Source: Lethocerus indicus (taxonomy: Eukaryota; Arthropoda; Insecta; Hemiptera; Belostomatidae). Taken from it: 64,000 nucleotides of DNA. Of this stretch, positions 11,486-22,620 are shown in pieces (the stretch's first letter is position 1; every line of letters begins with the position of its first letter). A model generated the notes under the pieces. That model ran no database searches and was not told where the DNA came from. It worked only from the letters and a program-made list of their open reading frames with translations. A program made the position numbers and the translations under genes. The stretch spans positions 10,574,442 through 10,638,441 of the forward strand of contig JACDQD010000008.1 of the NCBI GenBank assembly GCA_019843655.1, in the 5' to 3' direction.

Positions 11486-13372
11486 GTAAGTACAGAAATA
11501 TTTCTTTGCTTGCTAGGATAGATATAAGGAGAATAAATATTTTCTTGACTGGAGAAAGTTATTAATTTTTCTCTAATTTATAAAACTGGACAGTACGCAA
11601 TTTTCTAATACCACATATATAGGAAGATTATTTTGGAAACGTTTTATTATTATGTTTCATTTCTCTCTACAAAACCATCAATTACATACTTTCATCACTT
11701 TTGTACTTATATCCATTCCAGAAGAAAGCACTATTATTATTTCTAAATAAAATAATTTCATAATTCATAATTCTACGCGTTAATAATAAATTATTATTTT
11801 CATAATTTCTTAGCAAAGTAATTAACACCTTAAGGACCTATTTTCGCGTCTCACGTCCATTTTCTAGCTACGTTTCAGCACGGACAACAAGCGCCGTTGC
11901 AAATATTTGACTAGGCACTTTGTCAACGGCCGGTATTTTTTACAGCCACTTTTCATACCCGTCCACGTCATGAGAGAAGTTGTACGGCTTTAATGATAAT
12001 AGAGAAAATGGGGCATTTTAAAACTTGTCGGGTCGCGCACTGGGCACAATTCGTTCGGGCTCACTTTGACCCCGGGTCAAAGTTATCAGTTGTCTTCCCT
12101 TCTGATGATAATCGGAATTATACATCAAAATAATGAGTGGAACAAATGTTCCTCGACATTTTATATCTTTACATTATATCTTTTAGAGTACAGGAATAGT
12201 TGCTACGACACGTTAGTTAGGATTTTGTCTGTCATAGAATGTGGAGGAATCCATTCAAGGAAGTACCCGTAGCAGCAAGGATAATTATTTCTAAGTCCGT
12301 AGAACACTATTTTGAAACTGTTATGACGAACTCTATTCATAAATGATTGTTTGCCTTAATTCAACGATATTAAGAAATTGATTCTACTTTAAATTAATAA
12401 TAATTTTTCCTTATCTAAAATGTTAGAAATAATAGAAGAATTTTGGCTTAATATGTGCAGAAAGTATTATGTTCATTCTTTATGAGCTCATGATCTTTGA
12501 TGTTACCGCCTGGACCCACTAAAGGGGTAACCAAGAAAAATAATTTTCTTTCCGTTCTCGCTTATTGTTTTTTTTATCAGCATTATCTGTGTTATGCGTA
12601 GCTAAAAACATTTTTCTCTGGAATTTATGAACATTTTTCCATCTATCCTGCTCATTGGCCCGGACAGAACAGTAACCAAGCAAAGCGCGGCAGTGACCAC
12701 TAACAGTTTAGCTCCGACAGATGATTTTTCCGAAATGTATACGCATAAATATGACAACCGAAAATAATGACGAGGTCGGGAATCAAAAAATGAAAACGGT
12801 CTATCTTCAAAAGTAACAAACGAGAGGAGTCAGAAATTCCGAAGTCTCAATATTAGGAATCCTACCTTTATTAGTCTACCTTTATTGGTGTGCTCAACCT
12901 TATAGGGAAACTTGCAATCGGCGCATCTAACTAAATAAATTGCTGAATTGGTTATGTATTTTTTGCCAGTATATAGTTTCCTATTTTGCCTGTTTAAAGT
13001 GATGTAAACTAAGAGTGATAATTATTTGTCTTATCCAATTAAGGTACTGGTTGTGGATGGAGGTTCATTCAACCTCTTCATAAGCCCTGTTCTAATGCTA
13101 CGATGTTGTCATCGTTCTTTCTATCTCCTGTCGATTGACTCGTATGCCTCATTGAATAATTGTCGATGGCGATAAGCTTTAACCTATCTAGTAGGGTGAT
13201 TGTATTCCGCCAAATAGGTATCTTAAATTTAAGATTTGTATTGTATAGTTACTATTCCCTCGTTCAGTGGATGAAAACATCGTCTTTGTCGACTATCCTT
13301 GTCGGGCATTAAATTCGACAATAAGATAAACCGCGAGTGCCTTGTGCCCGCGCCTAACGACGTCTTCCACTT
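11486..13372. other. Intronic or intergenic sequence, nothing recognised
   Basis: AT-rich with moderate CpG. I see no splice-bounded open frame, repeat family or RNA gene here. Confidence 0.4.
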
Positions 13373-13617
13373 CCTGGTCCGAGGTCCCTTAGTGCTCCGA
13401 AGTCCGGCAAAGTCCTCCGCGAAATTCAAAATCCGTGAGCGGCCCCTGTGTTGGCGACATTGGGCGTGACGTCAGCGCTCCCTCCCGAGGAGGCCCCCAC
13501 CAAACACTTTCGATAACCGGTATCTGGTCGGGAGGGCCAGCGCCAGTTCCGACCCGACCTCGGCCACACAGCCCACTGGAGAGCCGGAGAAGCCGAATCG
13601 ACTAGCCTCGAACAAAG
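13373..13617 (+). promoter_or_regulatory. CpG-rich promoter-like island with a perfect CRE and an ATG-free leader ending in a donor
   Basis: A GC- and CpG-rich block in AT-rich surroundings. It carries the full palindromic cAMP response element TGACGTCA at 13467-13474. From there to 13617 the plus strand has no ATG, then reaches GAACAAAG|GTAGGA, a plausible splice donor. That is the layout of a promoter plus a noncoding first exon on the plus strand. The start site cannot be fixed by eye. If it serves the kinase-like gene at 61 kb, the first intron would be about 47 kb, which is large but usual for signalling genes with several promoters. Confidence 0.3.
13467..13474. promoter_or_regulatory. 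Perfect CRE palindrome
   Basis: TGACGTCA, the full eight-base site bound by CREB/ATF-type bZIP factors. It sits within the CpG-rich island. The motif is read directly; function is inferred from context. Confidence 0.5.
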
Positions 13618-16600
13618 GTAGGACTACGACTCATTACAGACGAAGGGACTAGCGCAAAAACCTTTAACCGGCCCCAATCCGCCGGTCCCCCGGCACGAAA
13701 AGGTCGGACGGGTCGCAGCATTGATCGTCCGGGTTCTTAGATTGTCCCGAAGTCCCTGGCCCTGTTCTGAATTTATTTCTGTTCTCTGGGACCGCTAAGA
13801 AGTATCCTTTCGCGTACTGAATATGATGGAAAAATAATCTGGGGAAGAAACGCTAGGAGAATAATAAAGCAAACTGAAATCAAATGACTGACAGAAAAAT
13901 GGACAAAGTACGGGAAATCAAGAGTAAGAGTAACCATTAATTTATATAATAAATATGCGATATTGATTAATTCTGGCAAATAAATGGTACACATTCTCAC
14001 TTTATGATTTTAGATGCAGTTGGTACTTTTCTGCAAATTTATTTACAATTAAAATTATTATTTACAATCATTTACAAATTATTGTAATGTATGCGAAGAC
14101 CTACGTATCACTACTGTGCTTGTATTTAATAGAAAATTCGAAGCGTCCTTTAGTTTCTAAAGCACATAATAACTCTGTCATGAACGTTTTTCTGTGCCGC
14201 ACAGTTGCTCCTTTCTCTGTTAGGAATGTAATTTTCAAACCCCATTTGCCGCTTGTACTCAGAAAGTTCTTGGTACGTACAGTTCACAGAAGATAGAGAC
14301 CTAGCGGCAGCAATTGTGTAATTTTGTGTTGGTTGACTGCTTGAAATTCAAAATCTTACTACGTTCACAGAGCCGTTTACCTCGTGTCGGGAACGAAAAT
14401 ATTCAAGGTACTATTCGATGATTAGGTGTCAGACACTCCGCTTAAATCGCTTAAGTCCAAAAAAAAGCATTCATATTGAAATATCTTGGTTAAGAATCAA
14501 TTATTAATATAGCCGTATTCATTATTTTGACATAAATTAAGAAGGATGTATAAAAAAATAGTCGGAAAATTCATAAGCAGTTCAAAATATTTCCAATATT
14601 AGAAACAATAATACTATTATTTGAGGGACATTTTAAGTCAATTGCCTCGTTCATTTTTTCCCGAATCAAAGTTCTCCATAACGAATGTTTAAAACTAGCA
14701 ATATAGTGTAACGATAGTACCATCACTGCTGGTACTATTCACCATAGTGTTGAGTAAGAATTTATCCACTCCAAAAGGCCCACCCACTGTTTTCTGGGTA
14801 CGAAGGATATAAAATTGGAGCAACCCTGAATGCGTTGCCTGCGACTAAATTTTCCTGTAAAGGAAGGGCGTTTTAATAAAAATTAAATTATACCTTTAAA
14901 TACTACATGAGCAACAGGGGGTCATTAGATGTCCCGCCCATGCGTACAGTCCCAACCGGCTCGCCGACAGAAGATTGCCCAATCCCCGCCCCTGGTTTTT
15001 CGATTAATCTGCAAAAGAACTAAATTATTATTTTCTTTTTCTTTTAGTTTTGCTAATCACTTTTGAAATTGATAGGCCTTAGGTGAATTAATGGGAATAA
15101 TGGTTCGCTAAAACTTATTTCGGTCAGATTCACCGGGTGAGGCCTCGACGGCTGGAATCACCACCCGTGCGATTTTCTGTTTTCCTTCGCAGGCGACAGC
15201 AACAGTTTCCTTTTCTTTATTATTAAGCACTCACAATTTTCGCCGTTATATAGGTCTTATGACTGAGTTGGTATAATTATACGATGACCCAACTGCCTAC
15301 AGTTCGCGAAAGTCTGGTAGGCGTCTTGGCGTTGCTATTGTGTACTATTGTCCACGGAACGACGAATTATTCTGTCACTTGGTCATTTTCATTCGAATTA
15401 ATTAATTATAATTTTTAATATCAATTATTGATACCCTATAGCTTCGTTTTGAACAAAAGGAATATGATGAATAACTAGTGATAGCTATAGTGCTGCGGGT
15501 ATTCAAAGAAATATTAGAATTTGCATTCGTCGTAATTACATTGAAACATTAATAATTGTCTCCCGATAAACGGCTACCCTTGTACACACTTATATTCCTG
15601 TATACACTTGAATTTCGAAAGATTCGATTCGCTAGAAAATGCGATCTAAAATTCATATCGTGCTCTACTTATAACGAACGAAACCGGGCAAGTAATCGTT
15701 AAATCTCATCCCCCCTCTGGTCGATAGACACTGCTGATAAACTGATTCAACTAGCCCAAACAAAAATATTGTGTCTCCCCTTACCAACAATGGTACAGGC
15801 ATGGCCGCTCCCTAAATCATTGCTGGCGCTAAACTATCATTTTATATATAAGTGGCCATTATTAATAGCACGGCCATTAATCACAATTCATCACTAAAGT
15901 TTTCCAGTGATAATTGTTTCAATTATGTTTCGGTTTCGGAGATGAATCGGTTGAGTATATTGAAAGGTGATTTGTCCAATCACCCCAATATTGGTATATT
16001 GATTTTATATACCTTACGTTAAAAGTTTACGTCGTCATTAGATGAACAAAACGTAACGGATTTGTTTGTGCAAAATGAATTTCCTAAAACACTACATACT
16101 GAGCCCTAATGGTTAGAGTTCAAGCGAGAGTAAAAATTACACATCTTTCATATTTTAAAACAGTTAATTTTAATTAAATGCTCATTATAAAAACATAAAA
16201 AATCACAGACCGGAATTTAGAAGTTTTCCCCGTACTTATTGCTCGTACTCTAGCGGGTTTGCTGTTCAGCTTCCCTTCAAGAGGGGGTTAAAAATGAAAA
16301 AGAATCGGGTCTAGATCCAGTCTATAATTAAGTGGAGGATAGAGTGGGCTTAAAACGAGTTGAGGCAATTAGTAAATATGGATTTTTTTTATGGAGAGCC
16401 ACTCGAGATTTGACGACATGGTCTGGAAGTTGTTTCACATATTGCTGACGCCTAGTGTCTGCCCTTTAAAAATTTTTATGAACATAAGAGTCTGTTGTCA
16501 TTTAAATGTTTAATCATCGTTTATCGATTAGCACTTTTTTTATTGCGGAATTCGGAATTAACCAACCAATCAAAAAACGATTATATATGTATATATATTG

Positions 16601-19600
16601 ATAACTTATTTATACAAAAATATACTGTCATACTGGACTAAATTCAGTACTAATAAATTCAGAAGTGGCCAGAGAAGGAGTCCAATAGATTTTTCAGATT
16701 CTAGATTTTCTCCAGTTGCATATTTGAATTGTATTTGCCATTAGCCGTTAAAATATGTAGAGGGGTTTCTGGCTGGATTTGTAAGTAGGCCGGTTTATAT
16801 GCAAAAACAATGCTAGTAAAGAATAATAGGTTCTTCTTTAATATGTGTATGATGTTAAACTGAACATATCTTAGTTTCTTCTGTGTCCAGTATTATAGGC
16901 CGACGGCATATTTAAATACATTAATTAGTTAGGAATTTTATTTATCAAAAGGAATCATTTAATGCGATGAATAGCCAGCTAATTATTGGGTGGCTCTAGA
17001 ATGGTTCATTATCCTATTGTGTAATTGAGGTTCCCTCCCCCTCCCCGCAATCGCCTATTGATGTTACGCCGTAACCGTTACGCCCAATAATGTTTTGAAT
17101 CTTAATCATAGTTAATAATAACATATAGGGTGCAGTTTCGTAACTTTCATTTTATTACGTAGAATTGGCTGTGGACGATTAATATAGGTAAAAGAGATTA
17201 ACTTAGGCAAAGAGATTAATCTTCACATCAGCGCTGATGGCTTTCTAATACAATGTGTGAGATATTATGTCAGAAAATTGAATTAGTATGCTAATACGGG
17301 AGAATCAATCACGGAATCCTATACAAATACAGAGTAAAATACCTGCGATAAAGAGCTTTTCCCAATAAGGTAATTATGTGAAGTAAATAATAAGATTGTG
17401 ACAGCAAACTGTACTTGTTACCTAATGTAATACAGAGTTACATAGTTACATAGTGCGTAGTCCCACGCACTGATTTGTCGATGAAGAATCCTGGCATGTT
17501 TATAGATACACTGTGGTAGTAGTCTCCGAGGCCAGTGAACGGGCGGTTTAACATGGCTGTTATCAGAAACAAAATGTCCGCCCATGATGGCGAAAGTCTG
17601 GTAGGTCTTACGCAGTTGCCTACAGGCGAGGGGAGACGTTATTTCGAACTTTCAAATTTTTCAAACCCCGCTCAAATATGTTGACTTAATAATTGACTGT
17701 TTACTAAAACGCAATGCAAACTACAGTTTGTACTGTTTGGACGGTACGTTTAAGAATTGTTGGAGCCAATGGTTTTTTTCTATTGATTCGTGGCATTGAT
17801 CAAAGTTTTCGTGCAAGGATACTACTTCAGATAAAGATTATTCATTTATCCGTGTTCACTTTAAATCGGCTGGACATTAATTGGACCAGCCATCCCTGGT
17901 TTGTAAAGTCTGGTGAATCTAATGGTACTCAAACCATAAATTATTCTCAAGTTCCATTGGTCGTTCTTTGAGTCAGCCTCCGAGATTTCATCTTATTCGT
18001 GATCGTCCGCCTCGAGTCGGCCACTAACTTCACAATCTTTTCTGGCGATCTCCTGCGATCCCGGACTCAGGTTATAGCCTGCTTTATACTTAATTCATCT
18101 CTAATTCCATTGGTTCGCTTTCAGAACCGCAACTCGACATTCCCTCAGATAAGTCTAATGTTTAAGTCATCCCCACATTTTGGCATCGGGAGGTCAAGTA
18201 CTTTTCAACGCATCAGTTCTAAGTTCAGAAAATGTGATTATCTGTGTTTTCTTGTTCTGTGTTCAGCCCATGTTCCGAATTTTCGTCATCGTGAGTAGCA
18301 ATCAATTTGTAATCTACGGTGATACGATTACAGCACAGTTAGATGGGTACATGAATCGTGATATAGCCGTTGTAGGGACATTTTCCAACTGCCAAGCGGT
18401 GCACTTCTGTTAGGGATACTTTTCATCATTTCCAAACAAATCACCCTACAAGTCTACGGGCGTAAAGCGTTATCTGATTGAGTTTTTGATGTGGCGCAAA
18501 GAAGATTTGCTTGTGGCGCGTGGAAGCATTGCGAAAGGGGCGCTTGGGTCGTCTGTCGATTAAATTAAGGACAACGTCGGGAGGCTGTGGGCAGGTCAGG
18601 CCTCCTTTAATTCAAAAGCAATTATTTAATCCCCCTCCTTCACCCTCGGAGACGGCTTTAACTGGAGCGAAGAGAATCCGCCATCAATGAACAAGAGGCG
18701 CCCGCAATTTTCACACAAAGGACTTTAGAGGACGAGCCTTCGCCTCTACCTCCTCCCCACAGCCCCCGTCACTGATCAACCCTGTTACCTCATAAAGGCA
18801 TAAGTCATATTTAACAAATCACAGGACCTACTAATCGTTGGCTAATGACCGATTAATTTCGAAAATTAAACGGTAACTCCAGTGATAAAAGCTATCTACC
18901 TTGCGTTTCGTGATACCTTGCTAAAATACTGGTATAATTTTGGTAAATCTGAAAAGATTCTGAAAAATGATAGCTTTATATTTTTAAATTGTCAACATTT
19001 ATCCTTGGTTAATTTCCAAGAACGCTAAGTCGCTCTAAGCTCTGAGTTGAATAGTCCTTTTTATACTTTCTGTGTATTCTAGTGGGCAGTAATAATGAGT
19101 TTTTCATTCGATTCTTTCCTGAGTCCTCGGTATGGCGAACGATTTCTCATCGCGAAACTGCTGATTTTTGGCGGGTAAATAGTTTTAATTTCAAGAAAAA
19201 TGGTTTAAAAGTAGGAAGATGATAGGATAAAAAGTGAAGATGAAATTCGATTTACGAATGAACTCGATTCACGAATGTCCTGAGCTGTTGAAATCTCATC
19301 TAGTCCAATATTCGGTTCTATGGATGGGCCGTGAAATGAACCTCCTAGAACTGGCGGTGTCGGGAGGTCACTCGGGGCGGTTCCAGAGGAGCCGGTCAAT
19401 TAGAGGACCCGAACGGGTACGAAAACTTGATGGGGCCGAGTACACAGTGGAGAGACAATGAACCGGAAGGCGCGGGGCGGAAAGAACGCCGAGATGAGAT
19501 CACCAACTCATCCCAGATGGGGGCCCGACCCCGTTTCGCTAAGTGGTGTCGGAAATGTGGAAACGGCCCTAGTTGTTCCCCGACTCAGATATTTACGGAC

Positions 19601-20191
19601 AGATATTTCGCGTGCCCAGATATTTTATGGCGGTATTTACGCTTTAACGTACGCCACTCTCGCAGTATCGCGAGTTACGAAGCGGGGTTCAGAGTCAGCT
19701 GCGAGATTCTCCCCACAGTATGATAGTATTCTTACCGGAATATTTGTCGCGAAGTATTTGTAGTCAAGATTAGTCCCTTGGCTGTGAAATTTCGATGTCG
19801 ACATCCGTGTGTCGTCCTAATAAGTGTTGGGGTGACTCACGCTAGTTCTATCTTTTTTTAAAAATATAAATAGCATAAGACGTCATGCTGCTCCATATTT
19901 TTTTCAATTTAAACTGGCATTAAAAAAATGTTTTTCTATCTAGGTTGTGTCATGTTAGGCCCATCCCTATTTATTCGCCTTGACCCTGTTTTGTGGCTAA
20001 AGCAAATAAATCTGGACATATGAGGATACTTACAGTAACTATTTCACTCCGTTTTCATGTTGGCTTGGAATATTTTACAAAATCGGTGAATTGAGAATGT
20101 TGACTTAAATTAAATTTCCGAGCAAATAAAATAAATATCTGCACGAAAGTTGAAGCATTAGTTTCACTGCTTGGAATATAGGCAAGGATTT
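13618..20191. other. Long noncoding stretch
   Basis: No supported exon. CpG-rich patches lie at about 13620-13760, 18480-18780 and 19320-19720. The last carries overlapping open frames on both strands (75 to 101 codons), which is what stop-poor GC-rich DNA gives by chance. A shared 16-mer occurs at 15306-15321 and 17590-17605. A minus-strand AATAAA at 19970-19975 could serve the exon that stops at 20192. Confidence 0.35.
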
Positions 20192-20418
20192 TTAACACAA
20201 TTTGCACAATCGACAATTACATAGATTATTTTGAACTGTGATATCGTGACTACATCGATTCGTTCTGAAACACTTTTTGTTGACTAACACTGGACAAGGG
20301 CTCATGAAACAAATGGCAGCGGACTGCTCATTCAAAGTCATATTATCAATCTTGTATGGAGTTGTGGGCCTGAACAATGGAGATACATCAAACAGTCTAA
20401 TTGGAATTGCATCTAATC
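20192..20418 (-). CDS. Candidate terminal exon, Cys-rich C-terminus, minus strand
   Basis: A minus-strand frame runs open for about 75 codons to TAA at 20192-20194, with an AG (AGCCAAACAG) at its 5' border. The product contains IRLFDVSPLFRPTTPYKID, then a stretch with cysteines spaced as in a small disulphide or metal-binding tail (CFMSPCP, KKCF, NRCS, LCNCRLCKLC at the end). This pattern is not typical of random AT-rich translation. The acceptor lacks a pyrimidine tract, and the entry phase (two leftover bases) does not match the phase-0 exit of exon 21720-21928, so another exon would be needed between them. A possible polyadenylation signal lies 217 bases downstream at 19970-19975. The family is unrecognised. 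Confidence 0.35.
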
Positions 20419-21586
20419 CTGTTTGGCTATGTTAATATACCTGTTTACGACCTGTATAACGCGTTGTTAGTATTTTCAATCCCCACAATGGCATAATGCT
20501 CACAGTTCAGTGTGTAGGTCTGTTATGTATACGCCACTATTTATCGTGCATTTAATCGCTGTCTCTCGATCGGAGTGTTATCGTGGCTTCCTACTTTGTT
20601 TTCGTTGAGTAAGAGGTGAGGTTATCAACTGAGTATAAATTATAAATTACATACAAGAGGATGACTGTTAAATTATTTCATTCTATCCTTTTCATGTTTT
20701 AAATTGAATTTATATATTAAGGCAAATTTTTCTAATAAACAGAAAAATTAAACAGTTCAATAAAAGGATGATCTTTTAACAATTTAATCCTCATAGCCTA
20801 CTTCCAACAAACATGAAATTTTAGCTGTTGAAACTAATTTTTTTCACGGAGGTAACACTAAAACGTTGGAACGAAACATTAACACCAACCTACGCCTAGC
20901 CTTTAGCTTTGGTTAGAGCACTTACGATGGGATTGAGTCAAAAGGAAATAATATTGAAGTCTTACTTCTCCTTTTAAGCATCGGTACTAAATTCCCATGC
21001 CGGCCAAATGCTGACTCTAGTGGCCATTAAAGCGTCCCTGTAAATGTTTAGTCTGAATCAACTCCGCCGTTTACTCAAATGACGCCGCGGAACTCTCATG
21101 AAAGCTGTGGCTGCCCAGCTGTCCTAAATATCAAAACAAACAGGCCGTTTTGTTTCCATCGTTTAGTCACTTACCACTGTTTCTAGTTAAATTCTGCTCT
21201 TCTGATGTTCACGCCCGTGCACAGAACAGCCGCCTTGGAAACCGTTTACTTATGTCAAGAAAGAATACCGTCATCTTTATTCTCCTCTCATTGAAATAGT
21301 GACATTTGTACTAGCTTCTGCGTATCAGAAAATTAGAATAATAATGTTAAAATAGCAATAAGGCAATTAAACAAGCGAGTATGATTCTTGAGATAAAGTC
21401 ACGGATTAAAAACGAAAAAAGCAGCTAAATGGTAAAAGTATAATATTCACTTGAGTATAATGTTTGTTGATATAGTAGTTAGTAGTTATGGAGTGGGTCG
21501 AGAGATGATATTGAAAAATTAAAAGCTATTAACTTGTTTTTTGAGTTTAAATATGGAACAGAAACATTGGTACTAAAATTCAGTAC

Positions 21587-21618
<32 letters not shown>

Positions 21619-21719
21619 TACACACACATTTGTAGTTTCTACTATAAATGGTGCCTAGGTTGCAATCTTTTCAATGTTCTTGGGTGCATGTCTCAGAAGG
21701 TAACTGTTTACAAACTTAC
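20419..21719 (-). other. Possible intron between two minus-strand candidate exons
   Basis: A short minus-strand frame at about 20450-20520 (contains CEHYAIVGIENTNN) is open in a frame shifted by one base from the terminal exon. It could be a piece of a missing exon or of a decayed one. The rest, including the TA/CA repeat, is noncoding. Confidence 0.25.
21587..21628. repeat. (TA)11 followed by a (CA)n compound microsatellite
   Basis: Eleven TA units at 21587-21608 run directly into interrupted CA units to about 21628. This is a typical intronic compound microsatellite. Confidence 0.85.
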
Positions 21720-21928
21720 CATTAACGGATTTATATGGGGAGCAAATTTGAAGTGGACACTTCTATAACGGGTGGAATTGAATTCATTTTTAACCGCAAT
21801 GGACTTGAATGCTTCAAACTTCGTTTTTGCATTACTTGTTCTTTGTATGCTGTCGGCTAGCTGTATTAAATTTGTCTCATTATAAAGATACTGGCTGTGT
21901 TGTGTACTCATTTGCATGTTAGTATTAA
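21720..21928 (-). CDS. Candidate internal coding exon, minus strand, product unknown
   Basis: The acceptor CCCATTTCTTTCAG| has a good pyrimidine tract and the donor CCGTTAATG|GTAAGTTTG is nearly perfect. Between them one frame is open for 69 codons, after two leftover bases, and it exits in phase 0. The product reads NTNMQMSTQHSQYLYNETN at the start, has a mid segment with IQLADSIQRTS and KFEAFKSIAV, and ends FAPHINPLM. It looks like a soluble, mixed helical segment with no signal peptide, membrane span or motif I know. This is the best-bounded exon in the middle of the window. Its entry phase fits the exits of both 22109-22147 and 48923-48996, so those may be earlier exons of the same gene. 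Confidence 0.45.
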
Positions 21929-22108
21929 CTGAAAGAAATGGGAAAGTATATAATAAATTAGAACAAAAAGTCTTTTAGAATAGATTATAGCAGTTTTAAG
22001 CGTAAATTCTGGCCTGCCTGATTTAATCGAATAAGACGTATATAATAAGAGGGACGATGACCACGTTAATACATCGTAGTTGACTAAAATATGAGTATAT
22101 TACTTATC

Positions 22109-22147
22109 CGATCTGCAATTCATCAACCATTTCATATTGGCTGACAT
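22109..22147 (-). pseudogene. Possible short exon with a damaged donor, minus strand
   Basis: The acceptor CTAATTTCAATTTTAG| is good. The 39 bases after it read two leftover bases, then VSQYEMVDELQI, then one leftover base. The next bases are GATAAGT rather than GTAAGT, so a canonical donor is missing by a single inserted A. The phases (two in, one out) fit both the exit of 48923-48996 and the entry of 21720-21928. This is either a decayed exon, a sequence error or coincidence. Confidence 0.15.
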
Positions 22148-22584
22148 CTAAAATTGAAATTAGCAATCATTCGTGAAAACGGCTAATTCGGAAAATGGCT
22201 GTATTTTATGTCAAATCAGATTTTGGTTTTGAATTATTGCTGACTGAGGATTTAAAAAAAAAATTGAACCCGAGAGACGTGAATAAATCATCTTCTCGCG
22301 GGCATGGCCGGACTATTTAATGATCCTCCGATGATATCTTCTTCACGCACTTAATTATTCCTGATGCAGTCTGCTTTAGTCTTAAAAAATACTTTTCCTT
22401 GCTATCAGAATGATTTTGAATAATATTTTGCATGTTTCTAATACATAACATAAGCGAAATTTACACAAGGACTACTTCTTGAGACTATATGAATATTCGC
22501 CAGGCTTGTTCAAAATGTTACTTGAATATGAAATTAAACTAAATATCATATCTCGTGATATAGTCTGCCATCATTTGGCCTTTT

Positions 22585-22620
22585 CTAGATCGGTTTCGGC
22601 TTCCGCTATCTTCATCAGCG
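22585..22620 (-). repeat. Copy A of the scattered CGGTTTCG motif
   Basis: The plus strand reads TCTAGATCGGTTTCGG, then CTTCCGCTATCTTCATCAGC. The minus strand begins CGCTGATGAAGATAGC and reaches GCCGAAACCGATCTAG. It matches the copies at 27448, 31311, 42726, 45166 and 56581. Confidence 0.6.

Noticed and set aside
15306..17605. Identical 16-mer GCGAAAGTCTGGTAGG at 15306 and 17590, each near TGCCTAC
   Set aside because: One shared 16-mer in 64 kb on two strands is close to chance expectation, and the flanks are in different order.
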